64,000 nt of DNA from Xaviernesmea oryzae (GCF_900177415.1 NZ_FXAF01000002.1:310001-374000), one strand, 5' to 3'; counted from the stretch's first letter, positions 16,480-24,471 are shown. The notes: generated from the letters alone by a model not told the origin. Translations and numbers: made by a program.

Positions 16480-17819
16480 CAAAGCTCCTCCTTCCTTGCG
16501 GGCGTATCATCCGCCGCGACGCTTGCGCTCGCCGCGGCACCGTCTGCGGCAGGTTTCCTGCGCGGCCTGGCAGCAGCCTTGACGGGTTTCGCAGGCCCGT
16601 CCGCCGTCCTGGCGGCCTTGGCCGGCCTGGTCTTGGCGGCCGGCTTTTCCGCCGCGTTCCCCGCCGGTGTTTGAGCCGGCAGGGCGGCCGCAGCCGCCGC
16701 GAAGGTCGGATGCACGACCGCGCCGCCATTCGTCAGCATCGTCGCCTTGACGAGCTCGTCCTCGGCATTGACGGAAAATTCCTTCGTGCCCTTGTCGACC
16801 ATGGTCTCGATGAAGGCGTAGAGGTTGCGGGCGTAGAGCGCGGAAGCCGATGCGGCGATGCGGCCGGCGACATTGGCGTAACCGATGACGGCGACCCCTT
16901 CGACCGTCGCCACCCTGCCCTTTTCCGAGCCCTCGATATTGCCGCCGCGCTCGACCGCGAGGTCGACCGCCACCGAACCCGGCTTCATCGAGGAAAGCAT
17001 GGCGCGCGTCACGAGCCGCGGCGCCGGCCGGCCGGGGATGAGGGCCGTGGTGATGACGATGTCCTGCTTGGCGATATGCTCGGCGACCAGCGCCGCCTGC
17101 TTGGCCTGATAGGCGTCCGACATCGGCTTGGCATAGCCCGCGGCGGTTTCGGCTGCCTTGAACTCGTCGTCCTCGACCGCGATGAACTTCGCCCCCAGCG
17201 AGGCGACCTGCTCCTTGGCCGCCGGACGCACGTCGGTCGCGGAGACCACGGCGCCGAGGCGGCGGGCGGTCGCGATCGCCTGCAGGCCGGCGACGCCGGC
17301 CCCCATGACGAAGACCTTGGCCGCAGGCACTGTCCCTGCTGCCGTCATCATCATCGGCAGGGCGCGGCCGTATTCGTGGGAAGCGTCGATCACCGCGCGG
17401 TAGCCGGCAAGGTTCGCCTGGGAGGAAAGCACGTCCATCGACTGGGCGCGGGTGATGCGCGGCATCAGTTCCATGGCGAAGGTGGTGAGCCCGGCTTTCG
17501 CCATCGCCGCCAGCGCCGCTTCGTGGCCGTAAGGATCCATGACCGCAAAGACGACCGCGCCGGATTTGTAGGAGGCGATTTCCGCCGCCGCCGGCCGGTT
17601 GACCCTGAGCACGATATCCGCCGTGCCGGCATCGCCGGCCTTGCCGATCCTTGCGCCGGCCGCCTCGAAATCACCGTCCGGAATGCCGGACCGCTCCCCG
17701 GCGCCCTGTTCCACGAGCACCGAAAAACCGAGCCCCACAAAGCGCTTCACCGTTTCCGGCGAAGCCGATACACGAGGCTCGCCAGAGCCCTCGCGGCTTA
17801 TGAAAATGATCTTTGCCAA
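16479..17819 (-). CDS. pntAA: NAD(P) transhydrogenase subunit alpha, part 1, with basic Ala/Pro/Lys tail
   Basis: 446 residues. Residues 1-375 are the NAD(H)-binding domain I, related to alanine dehydrogenase. Visible motifs are KVFVMGAGVAGLQAIATARRLGA (about residues 168-190), VSATDVRPA, and the NAD loop ALIPGRPAPRLVT. The start is a TTG at 17819, supported by GGGAGGAGG upstream with correct spacing and by the family N-terminus AKIIFISREGS; no ATG fits. After residue 375 there is an unusual low-complexity tail of about 70 residues rich in Ala, Lys, Pro and Arg (for example AAEKPAAKTRPAKAART). Separate domain I subunits normally end near 380-400. The tail may be a flexible tether to PntAB. 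Confidence 0.93.
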   Translation of the reverse strand: MAKIIFISREGSGEPRVSASPETVKRFVGLGFSVLVEQGAGERSGIPDGDFEAAGARIGKAGDAGTADIVLRVNRPAAAEIASYKSGAVVFAVMDPYGHEAALAAMAKAGLTTFAMELMPRITRAQSMDVLSSQANLAGYRAVIDASHEYGRALPMMMTAAGTVPAAKVFVMGAGVAGLQAIATARRLGAVVSATDVRPAAKEQVASLGAKFIAVEDDEFKAAETAAGYAKPMSDAYQAKQAALVAEHIAKQDIVITTALIPGRPAPRLVTRAMLSSMKPGSVAVDLAVERGGNIEGSEKGRVATVEGVAVIGYANVAGRIAASASALYARNLYAFIETMVDKGTKEFSVNAEDELVKATMLTNGGAVVHPTFAAAAAALPAQTPAGNAAEKPAAKTRPAKAARTADGPAKPVKAAARPRRKPAADGAAASASVAADDTPARKEEL

Positions 17820-17903
17820 ATGTTTCCTCCTCCCAGTCGGCGTCGCAGGCGGGCGAAAAGATTCGCCCCGCCTCATGCCAGTGACAAAGCTGGCGTGCCG
17901 GGA

Positions 17904-18128
17904 TCAGCGCAGCAGGAAAGCGCCGGCGACGGTGAGAACGATGAAGAGAATGAGGCTGCCGATGAAGCCGGCGCCTCCGAAGAAGCCCGCGGCCATGGCG
18001 ATCATCAGCACGACGATGATCATCGTGCCCCATTTCGCGCCGGCGATGAACATGTCGTAGGTCTTTTCATGTTCCGCATAGTCCATGGAAGCGCCCGTTT
18101 CCACCGGCCCGCTATGGTGATTGTCCAT
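17904..18128 (-). CDS. aa3-type cytochrome c oxidase subunit IV
   Basis: 74 residues. The motif MDYAEHEKTYDMFIAGAKWG (about residues 15-34) followed by a membrane region (TMIIVVLMIAMAAGFF, then SLILFIVLTVAGAFL) is characteristic of the bacterial aa3 oxidase subunit IV family (COX4_pro_2). It is an accessory inner-membrane subunit of cytochrome oxidase. The start at 18128 has AAGGAG 9 bases upstream. It lies 84 bases upstream of pntAA on the same strand, a common rhizobial arrangement. Confidence 0.85.
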   Translation of the reverse strand: MDNHHSGPVETGASMDYAEHEKTYDMFIAGAKWGTMIIVVLMIAMAAGFFGGAGFIGSLILFIVLTVAGAFLLR

Positions 18129-18314
18129 CAGTCCCGTCTCCTTGAAACAGCCGCGCGCAATCCGCAGGCTCTGCGGCACCCGCACGCGGGAAAACCCCTT
18201 GGTCGACATCCGGAATCATGCCTCAGGCAGCACGGCGAACGTCCCTTCAGGCCTTACACAAAGCGGTGGGAAAGCGCAATGGCGGCAGAACCCTTCTCCG
18301 GTACGCCTTCTGCA

Positions 18315-19073
18315 TCACGTGACAAAGGCCGTTTCCGCCGATGTGAGGCGGCCGGCGAGCCTCGCCGTCGGCAATATGGTGAGCGGCGGGATATCGAAGC
18401 GCGAAGACCGGTCGAACATCAGCCGCCGCTCGAAGGCTTCGGAGCGAAAGAGCGGAAACCGCCTCATCAAACCGGGACGCACCTCGCGCGCCCGCGACGC
18501 CAGCAGCGTCAGATCGAACCCGTACACATCGGCCATTCTCCGCGCAACGACGGTGTCGGCGGCGAACACCCGCCGGTAAAAGGCGGCGTGCGCGGGGCGT
18601 ATGTGCTGCAGGACCCTGTCGGCGTCGAAATGTATGGCCGCCATGACGGTGGGCCTCAACGTCAGATAGGGAATGGCGGGTAGCTCGTCGATGATTTCGG
18701 GATCGGCGGCGAAGCGGGCCGGATCCACGAGCGTCATGCCGGCATCGAGAAACGCATCGACGGCGTCCGGAAAGATTCCGCTCGACTGGCACACGCGATG
18801 CTCCGCGGTGACGTGGTGGACGCGTATCGTGCTCACCAGCTCTTCATAATAATAGACGCCGAAAACATAGGCGTGGTCGTCGAAATCGATATCGTCGAGC
18901 ATGCTGCTGGCGGCGACGGGAAGCACGCCCCGCGCCTTGTAGGCCTTGAAGCGGAGGCGGGCGATATCCTCGAAATCCTCATGGCTCTCGATCCGCCGGT
19001 ATTCGACGCGGTCCAAGGTTGCCAATAGTCTGCTGGAAAAGTCTTCGTCTGAAAATGTCTTGTCGTTTGGCAT
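18315..19073 (-). CDS. FeeM-like N-acyl amino acid synthase (GNAT fold)
   Basis: 252 residues. It resembles the FeeM/N-acyl amino acid synthase branch of the GNAT superfamily. An N-terminal recognition segment YRRIESHEDFEDIARLRFKAYKARG (about residues 25-49) is followed by the GNAT core (AYVFGVYYYEELVSTIRVHHV, residues about 69-89). A C-terminal half contains LTLRPTVMAAIHFDADRVL and AHAAFYRRVF. Such enzymes transfer acyl chains from acyl-ACP to amino acids. The substrate cannot be read here, and an autoinducer-synthase-like role is an alternative. Two CtrA-type boxes lie directly upstream, which is the main point of interest. Confidence 0.65.
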   Translation of the reverse strand: MPNDKTFSDEDFSSRLLATLDRVEYRRIESHEDFEDIARLRFKAYKARGVLPVAASSMLDDIDFDDHAYVFGVYYYEELVSTIRVHHVTAEHRVCQSSGIFPDAVDAFLDAGMTLVDPARFAADPEIIDELPAIPYLTLRPTVMAAIHFDADRVLQHIRPAHAAFYRRVFAADTVVARRMADVYGFDLTLLASRAREVRPGLMRRFPLFRSEAFERRLMFDRSSRFDIPPLTILPTARLAGRLTSAETAFVT

Positions 19074-19091
19074 CGGGTTTGTTCCATGGCG

Positions 19092-19106
19092 TTAACCAAG
19101 GATTAA
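19092..19106 (-). promoter_or_regulatory. CtrA-type box 1 (TTAA-N7-TTAA)
   Basis: TTAACCAAGGATTAA matches the full alphaproteobacterial CtrA consensus TTAA-N7-TTAA exactly. It is centred about 26 bases upstream of the FeeM-like ATG. At this distance bound CtrA could block transcription or ribosome-proximal initiation. Confidence 0.65.
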
Positions 19107-19169
19107 CCCTACAAAGCAGGACACCCGCAACAGACATATATAAAATTAATAAACTTCTAAATATTATGG

Positions 19170-19184
19170 TTAACAAATGGTTAA
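19170..19184 (-). promoter_or_regulatory. CtrA-type box 2 (TTAA-N7-TTAA)
   Basis: TTAACAAATGGTTAA is a second exact TTAA-N7-TTAA site, 78 bases from the first. A further GGTTAAC half-site lies at 19209-19215. An AT-rich stretch with TATATAT sits between the two full sites and could hold the -10 of the FeeM-like gene. Confidence 0.65.
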
Positions 19185-19242
19185 CCTGACCTTTCCGTGT
19201 GCGGATTCGGTTAACTTCTGACCGGAAATTGAGCAGGTTCTT

Positions 19243-21558
19243 TCAGCGGACGATGGCGGTCAGCGGCGGGTTCTGAGAGCTCTTCGGGCCGCGCCGCGCC
19301 GCGGAGAGCTTGCCTGCGCTCTCGGCCGCGAGCTCGCCGATCCTGTCGGCGCCCACCGGTGTGGAAAACACGTAGCCCTGCACGAGGTCGGCGAGCCGGT
19401 GGCGATTGATGAGCGCGAGCTGCTCCCTGGTCTCCACGCCTTCCACGACGATCTTCAGTCCGAGTTCCCGCGACAGGTGGACCGTGCCGCGCAAGAGCTT
19501 CAGCTTGCGCTGGTCCTCGCCGATATTGCGGATGAACGCGCGGTCGATCTTGACGACGTCGAGCGGCAGGGAATCGAGATAGCTGAGGCTCGAGAAGCCG
19601 GTGCCGAAGTCGTCGATGGCGATCGTGACGCCCGTCGCCCGGAACTGGTTGAGAATGGCGCTTACCGCCACCGGCTCGTCCATGAAGCAGCTTTCCGTCA
19701 CCTCCAGATGCAACCTGGAGGGATCGAGCGAATGGCGCTTCAGCACATCCGCCACGTAGCCGACGATCTCGTCGTTGCGCAGATCCTGTATCGAGAGGTT
19801 GACGGAAACCGCCATCGGCTCGGGCCAGGCCGCGCAATCGCGGCAGGCCTGGTCGATGACGAAACGCGTGATATGGGAGACCAGGCCCATATCCTCCGCC
19901 ATCGGAATGAAGATGTTCGGACCGACCACGCCGCGCTCCGGATGCCGCCAGCGCACCAGCGCCTCGCTGCATTCGATGGCGGAGCCGTCGGGACGGTACA
20001 TGGGCTGGTAGAGGACATGCAGGCCGCGGTTTTCGACCGCGAGGCGAAGATCGGCGCGCAGCCTCTGCTCCTCGATATATTGCGCATCCATTTCCGAACG
20101 GAAGACGGTGAGCGTGCCGTTGCCCTTCGATTTCGCGTCGTTGAGGGCGAGGTCCGCCTTGATCTGCCAGTTCTGCATGTCGAAATCCTGCGAGGGCAGG
20201 ATGGCGCAGCCGCTGTTCATGGAAACGGCAAGGCGAATGCCCTCGATCTGGTAGTCGCCCTGGATTTTCGCATGGACATCGCGGATCTGCGTCTCCAGCT
20301 CGAAACTGTCTTCGTCGCCCAGCAGCAGGAGCACGAATTCGTCGCCGATCAGGCGGCCCGCCAGCAGCCGATCGCTTTCGAGCGATGAAAGCCGTGTGGC
20401 AATCGCCGCAAGCAGCCGGTCGCCGACCACGTGGCCGCGCATGTCGTTGACATGCTTGAAACCATCGACATCGAACACGGCAAGCGCTGCCAGCGCCTCA
20501 CCGCGCCCCCGCACCTTCTCCGCCGCCAGCGTGGCGAAATGGCCGCGGTTCGGCAGGCCGGTCAGATCGTCGAAGCGCACCATGTGCAGGATCTTCTCCT
20601 CGGCCGCGACGCGGGCGCTGACGTCTTCGAAGATCAGCACGACGCCGCCGTCGGAACGCGGGCTGGCGGAGAATTCCATGTGCAGCCGGTCGCCGAAGCT
20701 CAGGAGTGCCCGGTGGAGCCTGCCGTCCGCAAGCTGGCCGATCTTCGTCAGGATGGCCGCCGAGGGCAAACGCGCGCTTTCCTCCAGAACGGAGACGAAT
20801 GCATTGTCCTTGATGTCCTTGCCGGCATCGAGCCCCAGAAGCTCGTAGGCGCGGCGGTTGGCGACCTGAACCCTCCCCTCGCCGTCCAGCATGACGAGCC
20901 CGTGCGCCATCGTTGCCAGCGCCGTGTCGAGACGGCCTGCAAGCAAGGTCACTTCCTGCGAAGCCTTGACGTTCTCATAGAAGAACTCCCGCACGCCGGC
21001 GGCCATCGACTGCGTCGTCAGGCCGAAGGGAATGAGGAACAGCGACATGATCATCAGATAGATGTCGCCGGTGAGCAGACACCCGAGGATAATGGGAACG
21101 CAGCAGCCGAGCGTCTGCAGCTCGACCGCAAGCCGCGAGCCGTAATTGCGGCCGACGATCGACACCATGGAGGCCATGGTGACCGCGATCCACAGGAAGG
21201 CGGCAAGCATGTTCTGCAGCACCAGCACGGCATAACCGCTCGCCACGCCGAGGATCAGGGCGGTGGTCGCCGCGCCATAGACGTAGCGGACCTCCCAGAC
21301 CTCGATCTCCGCGCGCGTCAGCGACGCCTTGTCGAGCCTGTCGAACCGGTGAAACCAGTAGAGCCGGTAACCGAAGACGGAGATGAAGACCGCAACCAGC
21401 AGAAGGTAGAAAAGAGAACCCGTATTGCTGGAAATCAGCACGCACGACAGGATATGGACGACCATTCCCGTGAAAAGCGTGCCGCGATTGCCAAACAGCG
21501 AGGTGACGAACGACAGATAGACATCCGTCGGCAACGTCTTCGCTTCGATCTCTTTCAT
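19243..21558 (-). CDS. Membrane GGDEF/EAL protein with degenerate GGDEF and intact EAL
   Basis: 771 residues. The ATG at 21558 (MKEIEAKTLPTD) is preceded by AAGGG at good spacing; upstream frame starts at a TTG with no ribosome site. Five to six membrane helices (residues about 15-205) are followed by a PAS-like region (LATMAHGLVMLDGEG), a GGDEF domain and an EAL domain. The GGDEF signature reads RLIGDEF, with Ile in place of the first Gly, so cyclase activity is doubtful. The EAL domain keeps EALVRW, the NLS and TES acidic motifs, DDFGTGFSS and VEGVET. A membrane-bound c-di-GMP phosphodiesterase is the best reading. Confidence 0.88.
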   Translation of the reverse strand: MKEIEAKTLPTDVYLSFVTSLFGNRGTLFTGMVVHILSCVLISSNTGSLFYLLLVAVFISVFGYRLYWFHRFDRLDKASLTRAEIEVWEVRYVYGAATTALILGVASGYAVLVLQNMLAAFLWIAVTMASMVSIVGRNYGSRLAVELQTLGCCVPIILGCLLTGDIYLMIMSLFLIPFGLTTQSMAAGVREFFYENVKASQEVTLLAGRLDTALATMAHGLVMLDGEGRVQVANRRAYELLGLDAGKDIKDNAFVSVLEESARLPSAAILTKIGQLADGRLHRALLSFGDRLHMEFSASPRSDGGVVLIFEDVSARVAAEEKILHMVRFDDLTGLPNRGHFATLAAEKVRGRGEALAALAVFDVDGFKHVNDMRGHVVGDRLLAAIATRLSSLESDRLLAGRLIGDEFVLLLLGDEDSFELETQIRDVHAKIQGDYQIEGIRLAVSMNSGCAILPSQDFDMQNWQIKADLALNDAKSKGNGTLTVFRSEMDAQYIEEQRLRADLRLAVENRGLHVLYQPMYRPDGSAIECSEALVRWRHPERGVVGPNIFIPMAEDMGLVSHITRFVIDQACRDCAAWPEPMAVSVNLSIQDLRNDEIVGYVADVLKRHSLDPSRLHLEVTESCFMDEPVAVSAILNQFRATGVTIAIDDFGTGFSSLSYLDSLPLDVVKIDRAFIRNIGEDQRKLKLLRGTVHLSRELGLKIVVEGVETREQLALINRHRLADLVQGYVFSTPVGADRIGELAAESAGKLSAARRGPKSSQNPPLTAIVR

Positions 21559-21877
21559 CGGGTTCATCCCTTTGGTTCCGGCCGACAGTGAGGAAAACCC
21601 TTTAAGAATTGCTTGTTCCAATACACCCTACCCCCAGACATAGGGGGGTTGTTGAGAGTTTGCTCAATAAATTCCAAACGCCACAGCGAAAATTTTCCAG
21701 GAACATCTCCCCTCGCGCTGGCGGGAGCCGTCCGTCAGGCTGAACGGATCCCCTGTAAATCCGGCTTTTTACGGGTGAAAACCCGGTTTATTAGGACTTT
21801 CCTTTTTTTAGACCTTGGTTTACATCGCCTTCCCAGGACGGGCGGGATAAGAGAGACCCGTTGGAATTGGGGAAACC
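21559..21877. other. Divergent intergenic region, GGDEF-EAL / dctQ
   Basis: 319 bases between two divergent genes. I see an ACCGGGTTTTCACCCGT hairpin (minus reading, near 21776-21793), AT-rich stretches around 21655-21680 and 21795-21830, and the GGGGAAACC ribosome site of dctQ. No repeat, RNA gene or confident promoter could be assigned. Confidence 0.4.
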
Positions 21878-22417
21878 ATGTCTCTACTGTTGAAGATCAG
21901 CGGTCTGATCGACCGCATCAGCGAAATCATCGGCAAATTTTCCGGATATCTCGTTCTCGCCTGCTGCCTCATCAGCGCCGGCAACGCCTGCATCCGCTAT
22001 CTCTTCAATTACAGCTCGAACGGCTGGCTCGAAATCCAGTGGTATCTCTTCGCCTTCATCGTGCTGCTCGGCGCCTCGCATACGTTGAGGCTCAACGAAC
22101 ATGTGCGCGTCGACCTGATCTACGGCGCGGTTTCGGATAGGGCCCGCCTCTGGATCGACGCGATCGGCCTGGTCGTCTTCCTCATTCCGGCTTGCCTCTA
22201 TCTCGCCTGGCTGTCCTGGCCGTTCTTTGCGCTTTCCTATGTCCAGGGCGAAGTGTCGTCGAATGCCGGCGGCCTCATCCGCTGGCCGGTCAAGCTCGTC
22301 ATCGTCGCGGGCTTCAGCCTTCTGGCCCTCCAGGGCATTTCCGAATTGATCAAGCGCATAGCCGGCCTCCTGGGCGTCCTCCGGGTCGATACGACCTACG
22401 AAAAGCCGTTGCAATAA
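21878..22417 (+). CDS. dctQ: TRAP transporter small permease (DctQ-like)
   Basis: 179 residues with four membrane helices, usual for the small TRAP subunit. The conserved NGWLEIQWYLFAFIVLLGASHTL segment (about residues 47-69) and HVRVDLIYG are diagnostic of DctQ/TakQ. It pairs with DctM to import organic acids using ion gradients. The ATG has GGGGAAA upstream. dctM follows after 27 bases. The binding protein gene lies about 700 bases beyond dctM on the opposite strand. Confidence 0.9.
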   Translation: MSLLLKISGLIDRISEIIGKFSGYLVLACCLISAGNACIRYLFNYSSNGWLEIQWYLFAFIVLLGASHTLRLNEHVRVDLIYGAVSDRARLWIDAIGLVVFLIPACLYLAWLSWPFFALSYVQGEVSSNAGGLIRWPVKLVIVAGFSLLALQGISELIKRIAGLLGVLRVDTTYEKPLQ

Positions 22418-22444
22418 CAATAAGTTCTGGGGAACACATCACTC

Positions 22445-23947
22445 ATGTTCGAATACGGTATAATGCCGCCGGCAATGTTCCTGGGCATGATCATCTTCAT
22501 GCTCTACGGGTTCCCGGTCGCTTTTTCGCTCTCCGCCGTCGGCCTCTTCTTCGGCCTTCTCGGCATCGCCACGGGCCATTTCGAATTCGCCTTCCTGCAG
22601 GCGCTGCCGTTTCGCATCTTCGGGATCGTCTCGAACGATCTCCTGCTCGCCATCCCCTTCTTCACCTTCATGGGCGCCGTGCTGGAACGCTGCGGGCTGG
22701 CGGAGGACCTGCTGGAGGGAACCGGCAAGCTGTTCGGCGCCATCCCGGGCGGCCTTGCCTATGCGGTCATCCTGGTCGGTGCGATCCTCGGGGCCATCAC
22801 CGGCACGGTCGCGGCCTCGGTCATCACCATGGGCGTGATCTCGCTGCCGATCATGCTGAAATACGGCTATAATCCGCGGCTCGCGACCGGCGTCATCGCC
22901 GCCTCCGGCACGATCACCCAGGTCATTCCGCCGTCCCTCGTGCTGATCGTGCTCGCCGATCAGCTCGGCCGCTCCGTCGGCGACATGTATCTCGGTGCGA
23001 TCGGCCCCTCGATCCTCCAGGTCACCATCTTCATGCTTTTCATCCTCGGCCTGTCGATCTTCCGGCCGAAGGACGTGCCGCCGCTTCCGCCGGAAGCCCG
23101 CGGCGAGTTGAATGCGGCGCTGATCGTCAAGGTCCTCTGGGGCATGATCCCCTCGATCGTGCTGATCTTCCTCGTGCTCGGCACCATATTCATGGGCCTG
23201 GCGACCCCGACGGAAGCCGGCGCCCTCGGCGTCGTCGGCGCCATGGTGCTTGCCGCCCTGCATCGCCGCCTCACCTGGGATCTCATCCGTCAGGGCATGC
23301 ATTCGACCATGACGATCACTTCCATGGTGGTCTTCATCCTGGTCGGCGCCACCTGCTTCAGCCTCGTCTTCCAGGGCATGGACGGTGGCCTGTGGATCGA
23401 ATATCTGCTCAGCCACGTTCCGGGCGGCGCGGTCGGCTTCCTGATCTTCGTCAACATCTTCATCTTCTTCCTGGCCTTCTTCCTCGATTTCTTCGAAATC
23501 GCCTTCATCGTCCTGCCGATGCTGGCGCCCGTCGCACAATCGCTGGGGATCGATCTGATCTGGTTCGGCGTGCTGCTCTGCGTCAACATGCAGACCAGCT
23601 TCATGCACCCGCCCTTCGGCTTCGCGCTGTTCTATCTCCGCTCGATCGCGCCGAAGACGGTCAAGACGAAGGATATCTATCTCGGCGCCATTCCCTGGCT
23701 CTGCATGCAGCTCATCCTCGTCGCCATCATCATCTTCTGGCCCGAGTCCGTGACCTATTGGCTGGACAAAGGCCCCGATGTGGACCTGAATTCGATCAAG
23801 ATCGAGATACCCGGCTTCGGCAATGGCGGAGGCAATCAGATGCCGAACTTCGGCCTGCCGCCGATCGACGGCGCGCCCGCCCAGCCCGGCCAGCCTGCTC
23901 CGCCCGCCATGCCGAACTTTGGCGAGCCGCCGAAGATCAACCCGTAA
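22445..23947 (+). CDS. dctM: TRAP transporter large permease (DctM-like) with Pro/Asn/Gly tail
   Basis: 500 residues. About a dozen membrane helices form the DctM fold, including the conserved GAILGAITGTVAASVITMG (about residues 113-131), ASGTITQVIPPSLVLIVLAD and ATPTEAGALGVVGAM. The closing helices contain HPPFGFALFYLRSIAP near residue 390. The protein belongs to the larger mannitol/chloroaromatic or 2-oxo acid (TakPQM) branch. After the last helix there is a periplasmic or cytoplasmic tail of about 45 residues rich in Pro, Asn and Gly with two MPNFG repeats. That tail is not part of the transport fold. Confidence 0.9.
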   Translation: MFEYGIMPPAMFLGMIIFMLYGFPVAFSLSAVGLFFGLLGIATGHFEFAFLQALPFRIFGIVSNDLLLAIPFFTFMGAVLERCGLAEDLLEGTGKLFGAIPGGLAYAVILVGAILGAITGTVAASVITMGVISLPIMLKYGYNPRLATGVIAASGTITQVIPPSLVLIVLADQLGRSVGDMYLGAIGPSILQVTIFMLFILGLSIFRPKDVPPLPPEARGELNAALIVKVLWGMIPSIVLIFLVLGTIFMGLATPTEAGALGVVGAMVLAALHRRLTWDLIRQGMHSTMTITSMVVFILVGATCFSLVFQGMDGGLWIEYLLSHVPGGAVGFLIFVNIFIFFLAFFLDFFEIAFIVLPMLAPVAQSLGIDLIWFGVLLCVNMQTSFMHPPFGFALFYLRSIAPKTVKTKDIYLGAIPWLCMQLILVAIIIFWPESVTYWLDKGPDVDLNSIKIEIPGFGNGGGNQMPNFGLPPIDGAPAQPGQPAPPAMPNFGEPPKINP

Positions 23948-23960
23948 GGGCGCGTTTCTC

Positions 23961-23989
23961 TTGTCACTTTGCTGATGGGAGAGTATATT
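23961..23989 (+). promoter_or_regulatory. Sigma70-type promoter of small RNA copy 1
   Basis: TTGTCA (23961-23966), a 17-base spacer, and TATATT (23984-23989). It reads rightward into the hairpin and terminator of copy 1. The same elements with the same spacing are kept in copy 2 although 5 of the 17 spacer bases differ. Confidence 0.7.
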
Positions 23990-23995
23990 TCCGAA

Positions 23996-24084
23996 GTGGA
24001 GGGCAGAGTTGACGCTCTGCCCTCCTTTGCTACTTAGTTAGGAAACTGAATCGGACGGAGATTGACCAGCCCGTCCGATTTTTC
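23996..24084 (+). ncRNA. Candidate small RNA, copy 1
   Basis: About 89 nt from a predicted start 6-7 bases after the TATATT to the end of a T-run. An 11-bp perfect hairpin near the 5' end (GGAGGGCAGAG / CTCTGCCCTCC, loop TTGACG, 23998-24025) is followed by CCTCCTTTGC and an AU-rich linker. A rho-independent terminator then follows (ATCGGACGG 24050-24058 with CCGTCCGAT 24071-24079, then T5). The layout resembles the alphaproteobacterial suhB/MmgR (alpha-r8) and other tandem rhizobial trans-acting sRNAs. I infer the class from architecture only. It lies just after dctM, facing dctP. Confidence 0.65.
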
Positions 24085-24119
24085 CTTACCAAAAGCGCAA
24101 TGCTCAGTGGCTTCCACAT
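24030..24119 (-). CDS. Speculative 29-residue ORF antisense to small RNA copy 1
   Basis: On the minus strand an ATG at 24119 follows GGAGG by 7 bases and encodes 29 residues beginning MWKPLSIALL and rich in Lys/Arg and aromatic residues. Copy 2 has an equally long frame at the matching place. A 36-residue frame (24124-24234) ends 4 bases before it. The 3' half is exactly complementary to the small RNA terminator. The conservation may simply reflect the RNA, so coding is unproven. Confidence 0.2.
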   Translation of the reverse strand: MWKPLSIALLVRKNRTGWSISVRFSFLTK

Positions 24120-24310
24120 CGCATTACCTCCGGTTCGAGAGCAAGGCCTTTGCCAAGGTCAGCGTGGCCCGTCCCCGCTGATGCTCCGGCTGGTCTCGGA
24201 GCGTGCTGCTTCTGCTCGTGAACATTTCGATCATAGACAAGCGCGTGTAGTTGTCGAGCCGGCTCAACCTGCCGCAACCAACCAGCTTTAAGCCGCTAAG
24301 GCTGCTTCTC

Positions 24311-24339
24311 TTGTCAGTCTACCGATGGGAGGGTATATT
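24311..24339 (+). promoter_or_regulatory. Sigma70-type promoter of small RNA copy 2
   Basis: TTGTCA (24311-24316), 17-base spacer, TATATT (24334-24339), identical hexamers and spacing to copy 1. Confidence 0.7.
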
Positions 24340-24345
24340 TCCGGA

Positions 24346-24436
24346 GTGGAGGGCAGAGTTGACGCTCTACCCTCCGTTTGCCTATCTCTTTAGGATGATG
24401 AACCGGACGGCGACTGACCAGCCCGTCCGGTTTTTC
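24346..24436 (+). ncRNA. Candidate small RNA, copy 2
   Basis: About 91 nt, homologous to copy 1. The 5' hairpin is kept with one C-A mismatch (CTCTACCCTCC arm). The terminator stem has changed on both sides together: ACCGGACGG (24412-24420) pairs with CCGTCCGGT (24423-24431), against ATCGGACGG/CCGTCCGAT in copy 1, a T-A to C-G compensatory change. The linker between hairpins has diverged most. Its own promoter suggests independent expression of the two RNAs. Confidence 0.65.
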
Positions 24437-24471
24437 CTAAACAGCAGCGTAATGCTCAGTGGTTTCCACAT
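24382..24471 (-). CDS. Speculative 29-residue ORF antisense to small RNA copy 2
   Basis: An ATG at 24471 lies 7 bases after GGAGG and encodes 29 residues beginning MWKPLSITLL. Compared with copy 1 there are 5 synonymous and 8 amino-acid changes, with the same stop position. The preceding 36-residue frame (24476-24586) is also kept. This pattern gives only weak support for coding. Confidence 0.2.
   Translation of the reverse strand: MWKPLSITLLFRKNRTGWSVAVRFIILKR

Noticed and set aside
14640..18683. Long plus-strand frames across the pnt operon
   Set aside because: Antisense to conserved transhydrogenase genes; composition is typical of shadow frames.
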